Assembly (NCBI GenBank): GCA_903911205.1
Contig: CAIWCL010000272.1
Location: 1-39,483 of the forward strand
Direction: 5' to 3'
From: an uncultured bacterium
GTDB lineage: Bacteria; Planctomycetota; Phycisphaerae; Phycisphaerales; SM1A02
Length of the DNA: 39,483 nucleotides
Position 1 is the first letter of the stretch, and the number at the start of each line of letters is the position of its first letter. This document shows, piece after piece, positions 8,604-16,475 of this stretch. A program made the translations under genes and the position numbers. Under the pieces are notes generated by a model that ran no database searches, had not been told where the DNA came from, and saw only the letters and a list, made by a program, of their open reading frames with translations.

Positions 8604-9419
8604 TCAAGCTTTTTTCTTGCGAGGCTCAAGTGCGAGGCGCAGGGTTGTCAGGTCACTCCCAATGAGTACTCGCGCGTACGCGGCAAGCAGTCGATTCGCG
8701 CGGTCTACCGCGTCTGGGTCACATAACTCTGGCGGTTCTCCACGCGCGACAAGCCCAAGCACTGTGGCAGTTTCAGGCCTCATACGCCACGCGGATGGGT
8801 GTGTCGTGATATCGACGATGCCGCCGGCAGATGGATCAAATGCAAGTCGTGCGACCGGGATTCCCTCGATGTCGATCCGCGGTTCGTGGCCGGTTTCGCG
8901 CATGAGTTGCGTGAAAAAGCGCAGAAACTCAGGCGCCGGCCGCTCTCCGTCCTCGATCGCATCGAGTGAAGAGAGCAATGCGTCGTACAGCCCCTCATGT
9001 GGAGCCTCGGGCGGAAGAAAGCGATGCACCAACTCCGCCATCGCGAGTGCGAAGAGATTCGATTCGAGTTCATCGTGCGGACGACGAAAGAGTTGGAGCA
9101 GCGTCCACTGCGTGAGGGTTTGAAGCTCACGATCTGGCTTCGTCACAGCGACGATTTCGCCGCGCGCGAGTAGATCGATACCGCCCGAGAAACTTCCGCG
9201 CTCACGCCGCGCACCCTTTGCGAGCCCACGCAAAATGCCGTGGGTGCGGCAAAAAAGACTTACGGTCTGGCTGGTTTCGGACCAGTCCCACTGACGAATG
9301 CAGATGGCCTCATCGATGAGGTTGGGCACGGCGCGATTGTGCCACGCCGGAAGGCTGGTGTGTGAAGACCAATTTGGCGAATTCGGGGCAACTGCAGCGC
9401 GATCTGAAGGCGGCGTCAC
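8604..9419 (-). CDS. recO: DNA repair protein RecO
   Basis: RecO loads RecA onto SSB-coated gaps together with RecR. The region DEAICIRQWDWSETSQTVSLF followed by GILRGLAKGARRERGSFSGG matches the N-terminal OB-fold of RecO, where short sequences resembling 'R-x-Y-x-E-x-S-x-I-V' and 'KGARR' are characteristic. The helical remainder (LLQLFRRPHDELESNLFALAMAELV) also fits. No CxxC zinc motif is present; many RecO proteins lack it. Two starts are possible: ATG at 9419 overlaps the stop of the cyclase gene (ATGA), giving 271 residues, whereas GTG at 9329 gives 241, closer to the usual length. The overlap suggests coupling, so the longer form is listed with doubt. The C-terminus ends in RKKKA. Confidence 0.88.
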   Translation of the reverse strand: MTPPSDRAAVAPNSPNWSSHTSLPAWHNRAVPNLIDEAICIRQWDWSETSQTVSLFCRTHGILRGLAKGARRERGSFSGGIDLLARGEIVAVTKPDRELQTLTQWTLLQLFRRPHDELESNLFALAMAELVHRFLPPEAPHEGLYDALLSSLDAIEDGERPAPEFLRFFTQLMRETGHEPRIDIEGIPVARLAFDPSAGGIVDITTHPSAWRMRPETATVLGLVARGEPPELCDPDAVDRANRLLAAYARVLIGSDLTTLRLALEPRKKKA

Positions 9420-10369
9420 GCCGCTTCCGGCTTCGACTTGGATGAAACCCTGTTTCGTCCCCCGCGCTTCGCTTGATAGAGCGCGTCATCCGCGCGCTTA
9501 ACGAGTTCCGCCGCTGTCAGCATTGGTTGAAGTGGCGAAAGCGCAGCAACTCCAAAGCTCGCCGTCAGCACGAGATCGGGATGACGACGCCATCGATGTG
9601 CTTCAAATGATGCGCGAAAACGCTCGGCAACCTCTGTCGCTTCATCGACCGTCGTCGCAGGAAGAATGACTGCGAACTCCTCACCGCCATAGCGGCACGG
9701 AACATCGCTTGCGCGTCCACCTGCGAGGAGTGTTGCAAAGTGGGCGAGTACTTCATCACCAAACGGATGGCCGTAGCGATCATTCACACTCTTGAAGTGA
9801 TCGATATCACAGAGGATCACTGCCAGATTGCGCATGTGGCGCCGCGCCTCACTGTGCTCTGCCGCGAGTCGTTGATCGAGATACGAGCGATTCCAAAGCG
9901 CTGTGAGTCCATCACGTTGTGCACATTGGGCAAGCATGCGCAGCAACTTCTGCATGCGAAGTGCCGTGCGAACACGCGCTTTCAGTTCAGCCATCTCGAA
10001 TGGCTTCTGCACAAAGTCCACCGCGCCAAGATCGAGCCCGCGCACACGATCCATGGTTTCGCGTGATTCGCTGATGAAAATGACTGAAATGTCTTTCGTT
10101 CGCGCGTCTTCTTTCAAACGCTGCAGAATCTCGAAGCCATCAAGACGCTCTTCTGGTGGGAACTCTGTTTCAAGGAGAATCACATCAGGAATGAGTTCAA
10201 GTGCCTTTTGAACGCCTTCTTCTCCGCTTGTTGCCGACAGAATTTCAACATGTTCTAGTTGCAGCCGCGTTCGAAGCAATCGATGCATCAACACGCTCGG
10301 GTCGATGAGCAAGATGCGGGGAGTATTGTCACCAGCATTCGGCGACAAGGAGATGTTGTGTGCACTCAC
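9416..10369 (-). CDS. REC-GGDEF response regulator, diguanylate cyclase with Glu at the phosphorylation site
   Basis: The 317-residue protein has a receiver domain (about 17-140) and a GGDEF domain (about 150-310), like PleD or WspR relatives that make cyclic di-GMP from two GTP. The GGEEF motif (228-232) and metal residues (ILCDIDHFKSVND) are intact, and an RASD inhibitory site sits five residues before the motif. In the receiver, Ser100 and Lys122 are in place, but the strand that should end in the phospho-acceptor Asp reads PDVILLETEFPPE, with Glu67 at that position, and the acidic pair is reduced to LID23. A Glu there cannot be phosphorylated in the usual way and may mimic the active state. 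ATGA overlaps link the gene to both neighbours. Confidence 0.93.
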   Translation of the reverse strand: MSAHNISLSPNAGDNTPRILLIDPSVLMHRLLRTRLQLEHVEILSATSGEEGVQKALELIPDVILLETEFPPEERLDGFEILQRLKEDARTKDISVIFISESRETMDRVRGLDLGAVDFVQKPFEMAELKARVRTALRMQKLLRMLAQCAQRDGLTALWNRSYLDQRLAAEHSEARRHMRNLAVILCDIDHFKSVNDRYGHPFGDEVLAHFATLLAGGRASDVPCRYGGEEFAVILPATTVDEATEVAERFRASFEAHRWRRHPDLVLTASFGVAALSPLQPMLTAAELVKRADDALYQAKRGGRNRVSSKSKPEAA

Positions 10370-10866
10370 ATCGCCCCCCTCTCGCCACTCTGATCGTCGC
10401 CAATCTGGTCATCGCAGGCTTGGTCATCCGAGGGAAGTTGCTGCATTCCAAAGTCGTCGATTCCAGCAACAGGTTCCGGAACCGGAATTGCATTCCGGCA
10501 TGTCGCACCAAGATCGATAGCTCGCTCGAGAAGCGCAGAGAGAAGGATTTCTTCCGCGAGCCCGTCATCCGTGATGAGATGTGCATGAGAGCGAAGCGAA
10601 GATGCACTATTGGCACCCCTGAGGACCGATGCGATGCACGCCGAGACGTGTTCCACTTCAAGCGCGTTGAGATCTTGTTGAAGCGCGATGAATCGAGCGG
10701 TCAGACCATCCGCGCAATCAAGCAGTCCACCACAGGCCGCTGGGCCAAAACGTGGCGCGGCTCCACGCGACGACGCGCCGTGGAAGTTCGCGGATCGGTT
10801 CCTGTCCTCGCCTTCCTCTCGCATGGAACGCCCATCGAACCCCAACCGCCTGAACTGAACGTCCAA
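10366..10866 (-). CDS. small unrecognised protein, first gene of the cyclase-recO group
   Basis: I do not recognise this 166-residue protein. The support for it is positional: its stop overlaps the cyclase start (ATGA), it reads in the same direction, and 164 bases separate its first ATG from the divergent metallo-hydrolase start. The central part (GLLDCADGLTARFIALQQDL, then LEVEHVSACIASVLRG and AEEILLSALLERAIDLG) looks helical; the ends are polar and acidic (SDDQACDDQIGDDQ). An inner ATG at 10824 is another possible start. If real, it may be a partner of the cyclase, for example a helical adaptor, but no histidine-phosphotransfer motif can be assigned with confidence. Confidence 0.5.
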   Translation of the reverse strand: MDVQFRRLGFDGRSMREEGEDRNRSANFHGASSRGAAPRFGPAACGGLLDCADGLTARFIALQQDLNALEVEHVSACIASVLRGANSASSLRSHAHLITDDGLAEEILLSALLERAIDLGATCRNAIPVPEPVAGIDDFGMQQLPSDDQACDDQIGDDQSGERGAM

Positions 10867-10887
10867 CCGTGTTCTTGCGCGATAGAA

Positions 10888-10913
10888 GCGGTTTCAATGC
10901 CCTCCCAAACCGC
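10888..10913. promoter_or_regulatory. 7-bp inverted repeat between divergent genes
   Basis: GCGGTTT and AAACCGC are perfect inverted arms with a 12-base spacer in the intergenic region shared by the small unknown gene and the metallo-hydrolase. An operator is possible; arms this short can occur by chance. Confidence 0.25.
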
Positions 10914-10998
10914 AAAGGCTGTGTAACTACCCGCTTGTTTCGCCCACTGCGCGTGGCTTGCACATCGACTACCCTGAACGCCTCATCCGCATCCTGGT

Positions 10999-11022
10999 CG
11001 CGCGAAAGCGCGTCTGAAGGAG
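10999..11022 (+). promoter_or_regulatory. GNRA-loop hairpin next to the ribosome binding site
   Basis: CGCGC and GCGCG pair around a GAAA tetraloop (10999-11012). Three bases later a strong Shine-Dalgarno, GAAGGAG (11016-11022), stands 8 bases before GTG at 11031. The Shine-Dalgarno decides that start over the open but unlike sequence upstream. Confidence 0.5.
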
Positions 11023-11030
11023 TTCCATCT

Positions 11031-12068
11031 GTGCTACCCAGCCCACCCGCCCGAGAAGGGCAACTCGGCTTCCTCTATCTGCCTCCGTACCGCGTCCAGG
11101 GAATCAGTGTCGCTGGAGAGCAGACATCGATTCAGGTACCAGAACTGGATATCGGTTTCGACATTGGCCAGTGCACGCGCGCGATCTTGAGTGTTCCAAC
11201 CATCGCGTTGACGCACGCTCACATGGACCATCTTGGCGGCCTCCCGTACTGGTTTAGCCAACGCTACTTCCAGAAGATCGGTGGCGAAACGCACATGCCA
11301 GACGCGACGCGCGACGGAAAGCCCAAGATTCCCGTTGGTCGCTGTATCTGTCACCCGGAACTCGAGCCGCATCTCAAGGCGCTGATGCGTGCGTGGGAGC
11401 CTCTGGAACGCCAACGCACGCCACATGAAATCGTCGGACTTGAGCCTGAATCAACGTTCGAAATCAAGAACAACGTCTTCCTCAAGTCGATCGCAACCAA
11501 GCACACAGTGACGAGTGTTGGATACTCCGTTCTGGAGCGCAGAAGTAAGTTGCGCGAAGAGTTTCGCGATCTTCCGCAGGAAAAACTGCGTGAATTGCGC
11601 TCACAAGGTGTTGAGATCACTCGGCAAATCGACATCCCACTCGTGGCATACACAGGCGATACGGCGCCTGGTGAGTTTCTTGTGCGTGATGAATTCGCTG
11701 AAGCGAAAGTCCTGGTGACGGAGTGCACGTTCTTTGAGCCTGGTCATGGTGATCGTGCAAAAACAGGCATGCACATGCACATTGATGACATTGTGCGGCT
11801 TCTTCCTGTCTGGAAAGCCGAAGCGATCGTCATCGTGCATGCATCACGGCGAACAACGATTCACTATGCCCGTGAACGCATCGAGGAATTGTGCGGCAAA
11901 GACGCTTCGCGCATTCATCTTCTCATGGACCATCGCACGAATCGTCAACGATTTGAGCGTCAACTTGCGGAAGCGCAAGCACAGGTGGACGCAAAGTCTG
12001 GAACAAGCGTGGAGCCTGATGTAAGTCAAGAGGAATCTGAGACGAACGAGGGATCGACTTCTGTGTGA
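11031..12068 (+). CDS. metallo-beta-lactamase-fold hydrolase, ribonuclease Z-like
   Basis: From GTG at 11031, supported by a strong Shine-Dalgarno, the protein has 345 residues. The metal motif HAHMDHLGG (His62, His64, Asp66, His67) with the preceding IALT and the following LPYWFSQ is typical of the ribonuclease Z/ElaC branch. The later AYTGDTAPGEFL supplies the conserved Asp ligand and IVHASRR the final His. Ribonuclease Z matures tRNA 3-prime ends; related enzymes have other phosphodiester substrates, so the exact role is not certain. The last 50 residues are acidic and probably disordered. A terminator-like hairpin lies 35 bases after the stop. Confidence 0.85.
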   Translation: MLPSPPAREGQLGFLYLPPYRVQGISVAGEQTSIQVPELDIGFDIGQCTRAILSVPTIALTHAHMDHLGGLPYWFSQRYFQKIGGETHMPDATRDGKPKIPVGRCICHPELEPHLKALMRAWEPLERQRTPHEIVGLEPESTFEIKNNVFLKSIATKHTVTSVGYSVLERRSKLREEFRDLPQEKLRELRSQGVEITRQIDIPLVAYTGDTAPGEFLVRDEFAEAKVLVTECTFFEPGHGDRAKTGMHMHIDDIVRLLPVWKAEAIVIVHASRRTTIHYARERIEELCGKDASRIHLLMDHRTNRQRFERQLAEAQAQVDAKSGTSVEPDVSQEESETNEGSTSV

Positions 12069-12102
12069 CGGACGATCGCTTCGCGTGTCTGTCTGCCGAC
12101 AA

Positions 12103-12140
12103 AACGGCGCTAGCGTTGCGCAAACGCCGTTGAGTTTTTC
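12103..12140 (+). terminator. probable intrinsic terminator of the metallo-hydrolase gene
   Basis: AACGGCG (12103-12109) pairs with CGCCGTT (12125-12131), and a TTTTT run follows after three bases. The loop can form a smaller inner hairpin. It separates this gene from the dnaA promoter. Confidence 0.6.
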
Positions 12141-12155
12141 GCGGCGTCGACAGGA

Positions 12156-12184
12156 TTGACGCACTTCGCGCGTTCTTCTATCGT
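12156..12184 (+). promoter_or_regulatory. candidate sigma-70-type promoter of dnaA
   Basis: TTGACG (12156-12161) and TATCGT (12179-12184) are 17 bases apart, one and two mismatches from the standard hexamers. Transcription would begin near 12190 and give a leader of about 180 bases before dnaA. Confidence 0.45.
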
Positions 12185-12232
12185 CCGCCCCCCGTGATCG
12201 GACCGGCGCGGTGGGATGTGCCGGGTCGAGCT

Positions 12233-12269
12233 CTCACTTCACGCGACGAACGAAGAATCGTGAAGTGAG
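12233..12269. promoter_or_regulatory. perfect 11-bp inverted repeat in the dnaA leader
   Basis: CTCACTTCACG (12233-12243) and CGTGAAGTGAG (12259-12269) are exact inverted copies around a 15-base loop, about 100 bases before dnaA. No T-run follows. It could be an operator or an RNA hairpin that controls dnaA expression; which one is not visible. Confidence 0.6.
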
Positions 12270-12369
12270 GCAAATCGAACAGAGAACAGCAACTCATCCG
12301 CCTCTCTACGGCGGCGGATGCAACGCCCGCATGATCGGATGAAACCGATGCTGCGCGCTGGAGAATGTG

Positions 12370-13734
12370 ATGCAGAGGATCGAGCCCGGTTTCCGCGAGT
12401 CGCTCGTCGACTACTTGCGCAAGAACCATGCCGACATCTGCAGGCATTGGTTCGATGACGTTGAGCCCTCTGAAGTGCGCGATGGTGTTCTGCGCCTTGT
12501 TGTGCGCGAACCCGTGCAGTTGAAGTATCTGCAACGTTGCTGTGGGCCACAGTTCACGGAAGCCGCTCAAAACGTCACTGGGCGACTTTTGGTCGTGCGA
12601 TTCGTGAGTCCGGAAGAAGACGCGCGGATGGATATGAAGGGTGCGTCGCTTCCTGCCGCAGACGCGGAGAGCACCGAGCGCCCTGCTTGGCTTGATGAGC
12701 AGATGCTCTTGAGCCCTGATTACACGTTTTCATCCTTTGTGGTTGGTCCTGGAAATCGACTCGCGCACGCGGCCGCGCAGGCTGTCGTTGCGAAGCCAGG
12801 GCGCGCCTACAACCCGTACTTCATTCATGGTGGTGTTGGGCTTGGGAAGACGCACCTTCTGCACGCGATTTGTCAGGAACTCCTTCGTGGACAGCCGTCG
12901 CTTCGGCTTTGTTACATCTCCTGCAACGCGTTCATGGATCTCTTCCATGAAGCGGTCAAAGCAGGTCGAATGACCGATTTCCGCAATCGTTTTCGCACAG
13001 CAGACGTGCTCGTGATTGACGACATTCACTTCCTGTCGAAGCATGAGCAAACGCAGGAAGAGTTCTTCCACACGTTTAACGCGCTGTACCAGCTTCAGAA
13101 GCAGATCATTTTGAGTTCTGATGCTGCGCCGACGGAGATTCCTGATCTCGAGGAGCGGCTGACAAGCCGTTTTTCAGCAGGGCTTGTCGCGCGCATTGAG
13201 CGCCCTTGTTTCGAAACGCGTGTTTCGATTGTGAAGGCGAAAGCAGACCTCCATGGACTCGATCTACCGGATGACGTGCCGTCGTACGTCGCTGCGAAAG
13301 TGGATACCAACATCCGCGAGCTCGAAGGCGCTCTGACCCGCATTCGCGGGGTTGCGATGGCTGCGGGACAACCGATCACGCTTGACCTTGCGAAGCAGGC
13401 CCTCGACGGGGAGTTGAGTTCGCGGAGCGGAAACGCGCCAAGCCTCCAGTCGATCATTGAAAGTGTGACTCGTTTCTACGACGTGAAACTGACAGACCTG
13501 CTTTCCAAGAAGCGCAACAAGTCCATCGCGATGCCGCGACAGGTCTGCATGTATCTCGCGCGCAAGCACACGCGCTTTAGCCTTGAGGAGATCGGCGGTT
13601 ACTTCGGTGGTCGTGACCACACCACGGTCATGCACGCCGTTCGGACCACCGAGCAGAAGGTGGAAACCGACAGCAAGCTCCAGGCTGAAGTCGATCGAAT
13701 CGAGCAAGACCTCCTGCAGCGCAGTGGCCGTTGA
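12370..13734 (+). CDS. dnaA: chromosomal replication initiator DnaA
   Basis: DnaA binds 9-bp boxes at the origin and opens it with ATP. The 454-residue protein has a short helical domain I (ESLVDYLRKNHADICRHWF), a brief linker, an AAA+ core and a C-terminal DNA-binding domain. Seen motifs are Walker A GGVGLGKTHLL, Walker B VLVIDDIHFL, sensor text RFSAGLVARIERP, and the DnaA signature GGRDHTTVMHAV. ATG at 12370 stands six bases after GGAG; the GTG just before it is too close. The box-like 9-mers and AT-rich patch directly downstream suggest that the origin is adjacent. The leader contains a long inverted repeat, and a candidate promoter lies at 12156-12184. Confidence 0.98.
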   Translation: MQRIEPGFRESLVDYLRKNHADICRHWFDDVEPSEVRDGVLRLVVREPVQLKYLQRCCGPQFTEAAQNVTGRLLVVRFVSPEEDARMDMKGASLPAADAESTERPAWLDEQMLLSPDYTFSSFVVGPGNRLAHAAAQAVVAKPGRAYNPYFIHGGVGLGKTHLLHAICQELLRGQPSLRLCYISCNAFMDLFHEAVKAGRMTDFRNRFRTADVLVIDDIHFLSKHEQTQEEFFHTFNALYQLQKQIILSSDAAPTEIPDLEERLTSRFSAGLVARIERPCFETRVSIVKAKADLHGLDLPDDVPSYVAAKVDTNIRELEGALTRIRGVAMAAGQPITLDLAKQALDGELSSRSGNAPSLQSIIESVTRFYDVKLTDLLSKKRNKSIAMPRQVCMYLARKHTRFSLEEIGGYFGGRDHTTVMHAVRTTEQKVETDSKLQAEVDRIEQDLLQRSGR

Positions 13735-14275
13735 GCGGCGCTGGTGAAGCGGAGAGTTCTGGAAAACGCGGGGCAATCCGCTCCGTGAAATCCACAACGC
13801 GCACCGTTCGGACAAGGTTTACGGCTCGAATCTGCCGTGTGGAAATCCTGTGCGCTTCAGTCGAGAATCGCCCGAGTTACGGCGTTCCAAACCTGGCGTT
13901 TGCTGGCGTCCGTGCTCGCGTGTTGGTGGGGTGAGTTCCTCAATCGAATTTCCCTGATCGTTGCGGACAGGTAAAAGAGAGGTTCTTCGCAGGCGCCGTG
14001 TTTTGTAAATCTCTGTCTTATATAGGTTTACAACGACGGTCTGCGGGTTGTCCACATCTGAACAGGGCTATTTTCTAGGAAGAGAGACTTCTTTTCTTCT
14101 TCTCCCCTTTACAGCACCTGACCGGACAGACAACGAAACTCGGTCGAAAGTGCTCGAGATCTCGGTCGTTCTGACTCACTTCTCGGTCTTCACGTCCGGT
14201 TTAAAGACAGCTGCGCTTGTGTCGAAAAGCGCTCCAAGCATTGCCCCCGCGCGATGTGGATCGTCATGTGGATAA
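13735..14275. other. candidate replication origin (oriC) downstream of dnaA
   Basis: This stretch of more than 500 bases between dnaA and mutM holds no gene I can support. It carries 9-mers related to the DnaA box TTATCCACA: AAATCCACA (13788), TGTGGAAAT (13838), TTGTCCACA (14048, one mismatch), TGTGGATCG (14255) and TGTGGATAA (14267, an exact box on the minus strand, inside the last mutM codons). An AT-rich patch around 13999-14033 contains the inverted arms TTGTAAA (14003) and TTTACAA (14027) around TTATATAGG, a plausible unwinding element, and a pyrimidine-rich run follows at 14088-14111. Position next to dnaA, boxes and an AT-rich patch are the classic combination; origin function is inferred. 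Confidence 0.6.
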
Positions 14276-15163
14276 GTCTTGGCAGTGTGGGCAGTGGACC
14301 GTCGCTCGTCCTTGCAAGCGCATCCCAAGCAAGGTTGTGCCGCATCGAAGGCACGGGAGCCCGTCCCGGCCGTACGCGGCGTGCGCCTGGACCGCGCTTC
14401 CAGGCTGTCCGAAGGCATCCCGGTAGTCACGGAGGGTGGAGCCCCCTGCTTCGGTCGCTCGGCCAAGGATGCGACGAATCTCGGCCGCAAGCGCGACGAC
14501 ACGGGACTCGGAAATGGCGTTCGCGATGGCGAGGGGGTGAATCCTGGCCGCATGGAGGCTTTCGTCGGCGTAGATGTTGCCAACGCCGGCGACGACCGAT
14601 TGGTCGAGAAGTGCCGACTTGATGGGTCTGCGGGTGCGCGAGAGGGCGGCGAGCAGCGCTGCGCCGTCGATATGGAGGGCGTCTGGCCCAAGGCTGCTCC
14701 AGGCCCGGTCGAGCGCCTCACGGGAGCGATAGGCGGTGAGGCCGCCAAAACGCCGAGGATCGCGAAATGCGAGCCTCCAGTGTGGAGACTGATTCGAAGG
14801 TCTGGCGCTGTGTGTGGACGAACTTGTGGACGAACAGGCTTCCCACACGACATGTCGATGTCGTCCTTCGATGCCGCGAGGCGATGGACCGGTTTCGACC
14901 GTGATGCTGCCGGTCATCCCGAGTTGAACGACGAGCATGCGACCGCTGCCAAAAGCGATCGCCATCTGCTTTCCGTGTCGATCTGTACGGACGATGGTTT
15001 CACCGACCCCAAGCGCCACGCGAAATGCCGCGGTGTTTCGCGGCTCGTCTGACGTGAGCGTGACGACGCTCTTGCGTGCAAGACGCACATCAAGCAGTCG
15101 GGCGCCGACGATCCATGGATCGAGCGAGCGACGAAGGTGTTCGACTTCAGGTAGTTCAGGCAT
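14264..15163 (-). CDS. mutM: formamidopyrimidine-DNA glycosylase (Fpg/MutM)
   Basis: Fpg removes oxidised purines such as 8-oxoguanine and cuts the abasic site. The 299-residue protein begins MPELPEVEHLRRSL, in which Pro2 is the catalytic amine and Glu3 the acid, so ATG at 15163 is the right start although the frame is open for 16 more codons. RDPRRFGG and SALLDQSVVAGVGNIYADE, the helix-two-turn-helix region, follow. A C-terminal zinc finger has CLRCGTTL and CPHC. A Ser-rich insertion (CSSTSSSTHSARPSNQ) lengthens the N-terminal domain relative to common versions. The last codons overlap exact and near DnaA boxes of the candidate origin. It diverges from the MoxR operon over 73 bases, where TATACT at 15193 may be a -10 element for that operon. 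Confidence 0.96.
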   Translation of the reverse strand: MPELPEVEHLRRSLDPWIVGARLLDVRLARKSVVTLTSDEPRNTAAFRVALGVGETIVRTDRHGKQMAIAFGSGRMLVVQLGMTGSITVETGPSPRGIEGRHRHVVWEACSSTSSSTHSARPSNQSPHWRLAFRDPRRFGGLTAYRSREALDRAWSSLGPDALHIDGAALLAALSRTRRPIKSALLDQSVVAGVGNIYADESLHAARIHPLAIANAISESRVVALAAEIRRILGRATEAGGSTLRDYRDAFGQPGSAVQAHAAYGRDGLPCLRCGTTLLGMRLQGRATVHCPHCQDLST

Positions 15164-15236
15164 TGCGCACAAGTTCCGACAGGCTTGAACCCTATACTCG
15201 CAACTTCGCAACGGCGGGTCTTCCGCAGGAGCCTTT

Positions 15237-16457
15237 ATGTCCGATCCCGGTTTCCAGCATCCCGCTTCAAGCGCGTCACACGGCGGTCAGCCCGCACAGA
15301 ATCCGCCAATTCAAAACCCGCCAATTCAAAACCCGCCAATTCAAAACCCTTGGTCCCAACCCGCATCAACGTCTCCTTCGACGGATGCGTCGCGAGAATT
15401 GATGCCAGCCGAACCAGCGTTGAGTTCGCAATGGCATGATCTTGTGGCGGGAATTGGCGAAGTGCGCCGGGCCGTCGAGCGTGTCCGGGGCGAGATTCAC
15501 CGCACAATTGTCGGACAAGACGAAGTCGTTGACCAGGCGATTCTGGCGATCCTCTGTGGCGGTCACGCGATCGTCGAGGGCGTGCCCGGTCTCGCGAAGA
15601 CACTGCTTGTTTCAAGCATCGCAAAGACGTTGAGCCTGCGCTTCTCGCGCATTCAGTTCACGCCCGATCTGATGCCGAGTGACATGACAGGCACAGAAGT
15701 TATCCAGGAAGATCGCGCAACAGGTTCGCGAGGACTTCGCTTTGTGAAGGGTCCGATTTTCGCGAACATCGTTCTTGCCGACGAAATCAACCGCACACCA
15801 CCCAAGACGCAGGCCGCCCTTCTCGAAGCAATGCAGGAGCGGCAAGTCACGGCGAACGGCGTTCACTACCGCCTGCCAAACCCATTCTTTGTGCTCGCCA
15901 CGCAAAATCCGATTGAACAGGAAGGCACCTACCCGCTTCCTGAAGCACAACTCGATCGCTTTATGTTCAACATCCGGATTGGCTATCCGACGGAAAGCGA
16001 AGAACTGGAGATTGTGCGCCGTACGACATCAACGGGTCTCGCAGATCCAAGCCCAGTGCTCACGGCGGAAGACATTGTTCGCATGCAAGAGTTGGTTCGG
16101 AAGATCGATGTCAACGACGACACCGTGCGACTCGCGATCGGCATCGTTCGCGCCACGCGCGTGAAAGAAGAAGGCCAAGCACTCGCCGTCTGTAAGGACT
16201 ATCTCGCGTGGGGTGCTGGTCCGCGTGCGAGCCAATTCCTCGTGCTTGCCGCGAAGGCGCACGCGCTCCTTCGCGGGAGCGGGAATGCGACCGAGGAAGA
16301 TCTCTACGCGATCGCGCTTCCGGTCATGCGTCACCGCATCGTGGTCAATTTCAACGCCGAGGCAGACGGCGTGAAGCCTGACGATGTTGTGCGACTCATC
16401 CTCGAAAATATGCGTGGTGATCGCGTTTCTCGAAAACTTGATCCTGTTGCGCGCTAA
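15237..16457 (+). CDS. MoxR-family AAA+ ATPase
   Basis: The 406-residue protein is a MoxR ATPase, a chaperone-like AAA+ subfamily that typically works with VWA-domain partners. It has Walker A GVPGLAKT preceded by GGHAIVE, Walker B LADEINRTPPKTQAALLEAM, the family text TQNPIEQEGTYPLPEAQLDR, and a helical lid domain. The first 65 residues are unusual: a low-complexity Pro/Gln/Asn leader with the pentapeptide NPPIQ repeated three times, encoded by exact 15-bp repeats. AGGAG five bases before ATG 15237 supports the start. It is the first gene of the long envelope operon, followed after 18 bases by the DUF58 gene, the usual MoxR companion. Confidence 0.95.
   Translation: MSDPGFQHPASSASHGGQPAQNPPIQNPPIQNPPIQNPWSQPASTSPSTDASRELMPAEPALSSQWHDLVAGIGEVRRAVERVRGEIHRTIVGQDEVVDQAILAILCGGHAIVEGVPGLAKTLLVSSIAKTLSLRFSRIQFTPDLMPSDMTGTEVIQEDRATGSRGLRFVKGPIFANIVLADEINRTPPKTQAALLEAMQERQVTANGVHYRLPNPFFVLATQNPIEQEGTYPLPEAQLDRFMFNIRIGYPTESEELEIVRRTTSTGLADPSPVLTAEDIVRMQELVRKIDVNDDTVRLAIGIVRATRVKEEGQALAVCKDYLAWGAGPRASQFLVLAAKAHALLRGSGNATEEDLYAIALPVMRHRIVVNFNAEADGVKPDDVVRLILENMRGDRVSRKLDPVAR
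15303..15347 (+). repeat. three perfect 15-bp tandem copies inside the MoxR gene
   Basis: CCGCCAATTCAAAAC is repeated exactly three times in frame and encodes the NPPIQ repeats of the N-terminal leader. The identity at third codon positions points to recent duplication. Confidence 0.9.
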
Positions 16458-16475
16458 TGCGCTGGAGGACGTCCT

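Noticed and set aside
10360-10926. A 188-codon plus-strand gene opposite the small unknown gene
   Set aside because: Its text is Arg-rich and without features, and the minus-strand alternative has an ATGA overlap with the cyclase gene.
14279-15052. A plus-strand gene opposite mutM
   Set aside because: The open frame is a shadow of mutM, which has all family motifs.
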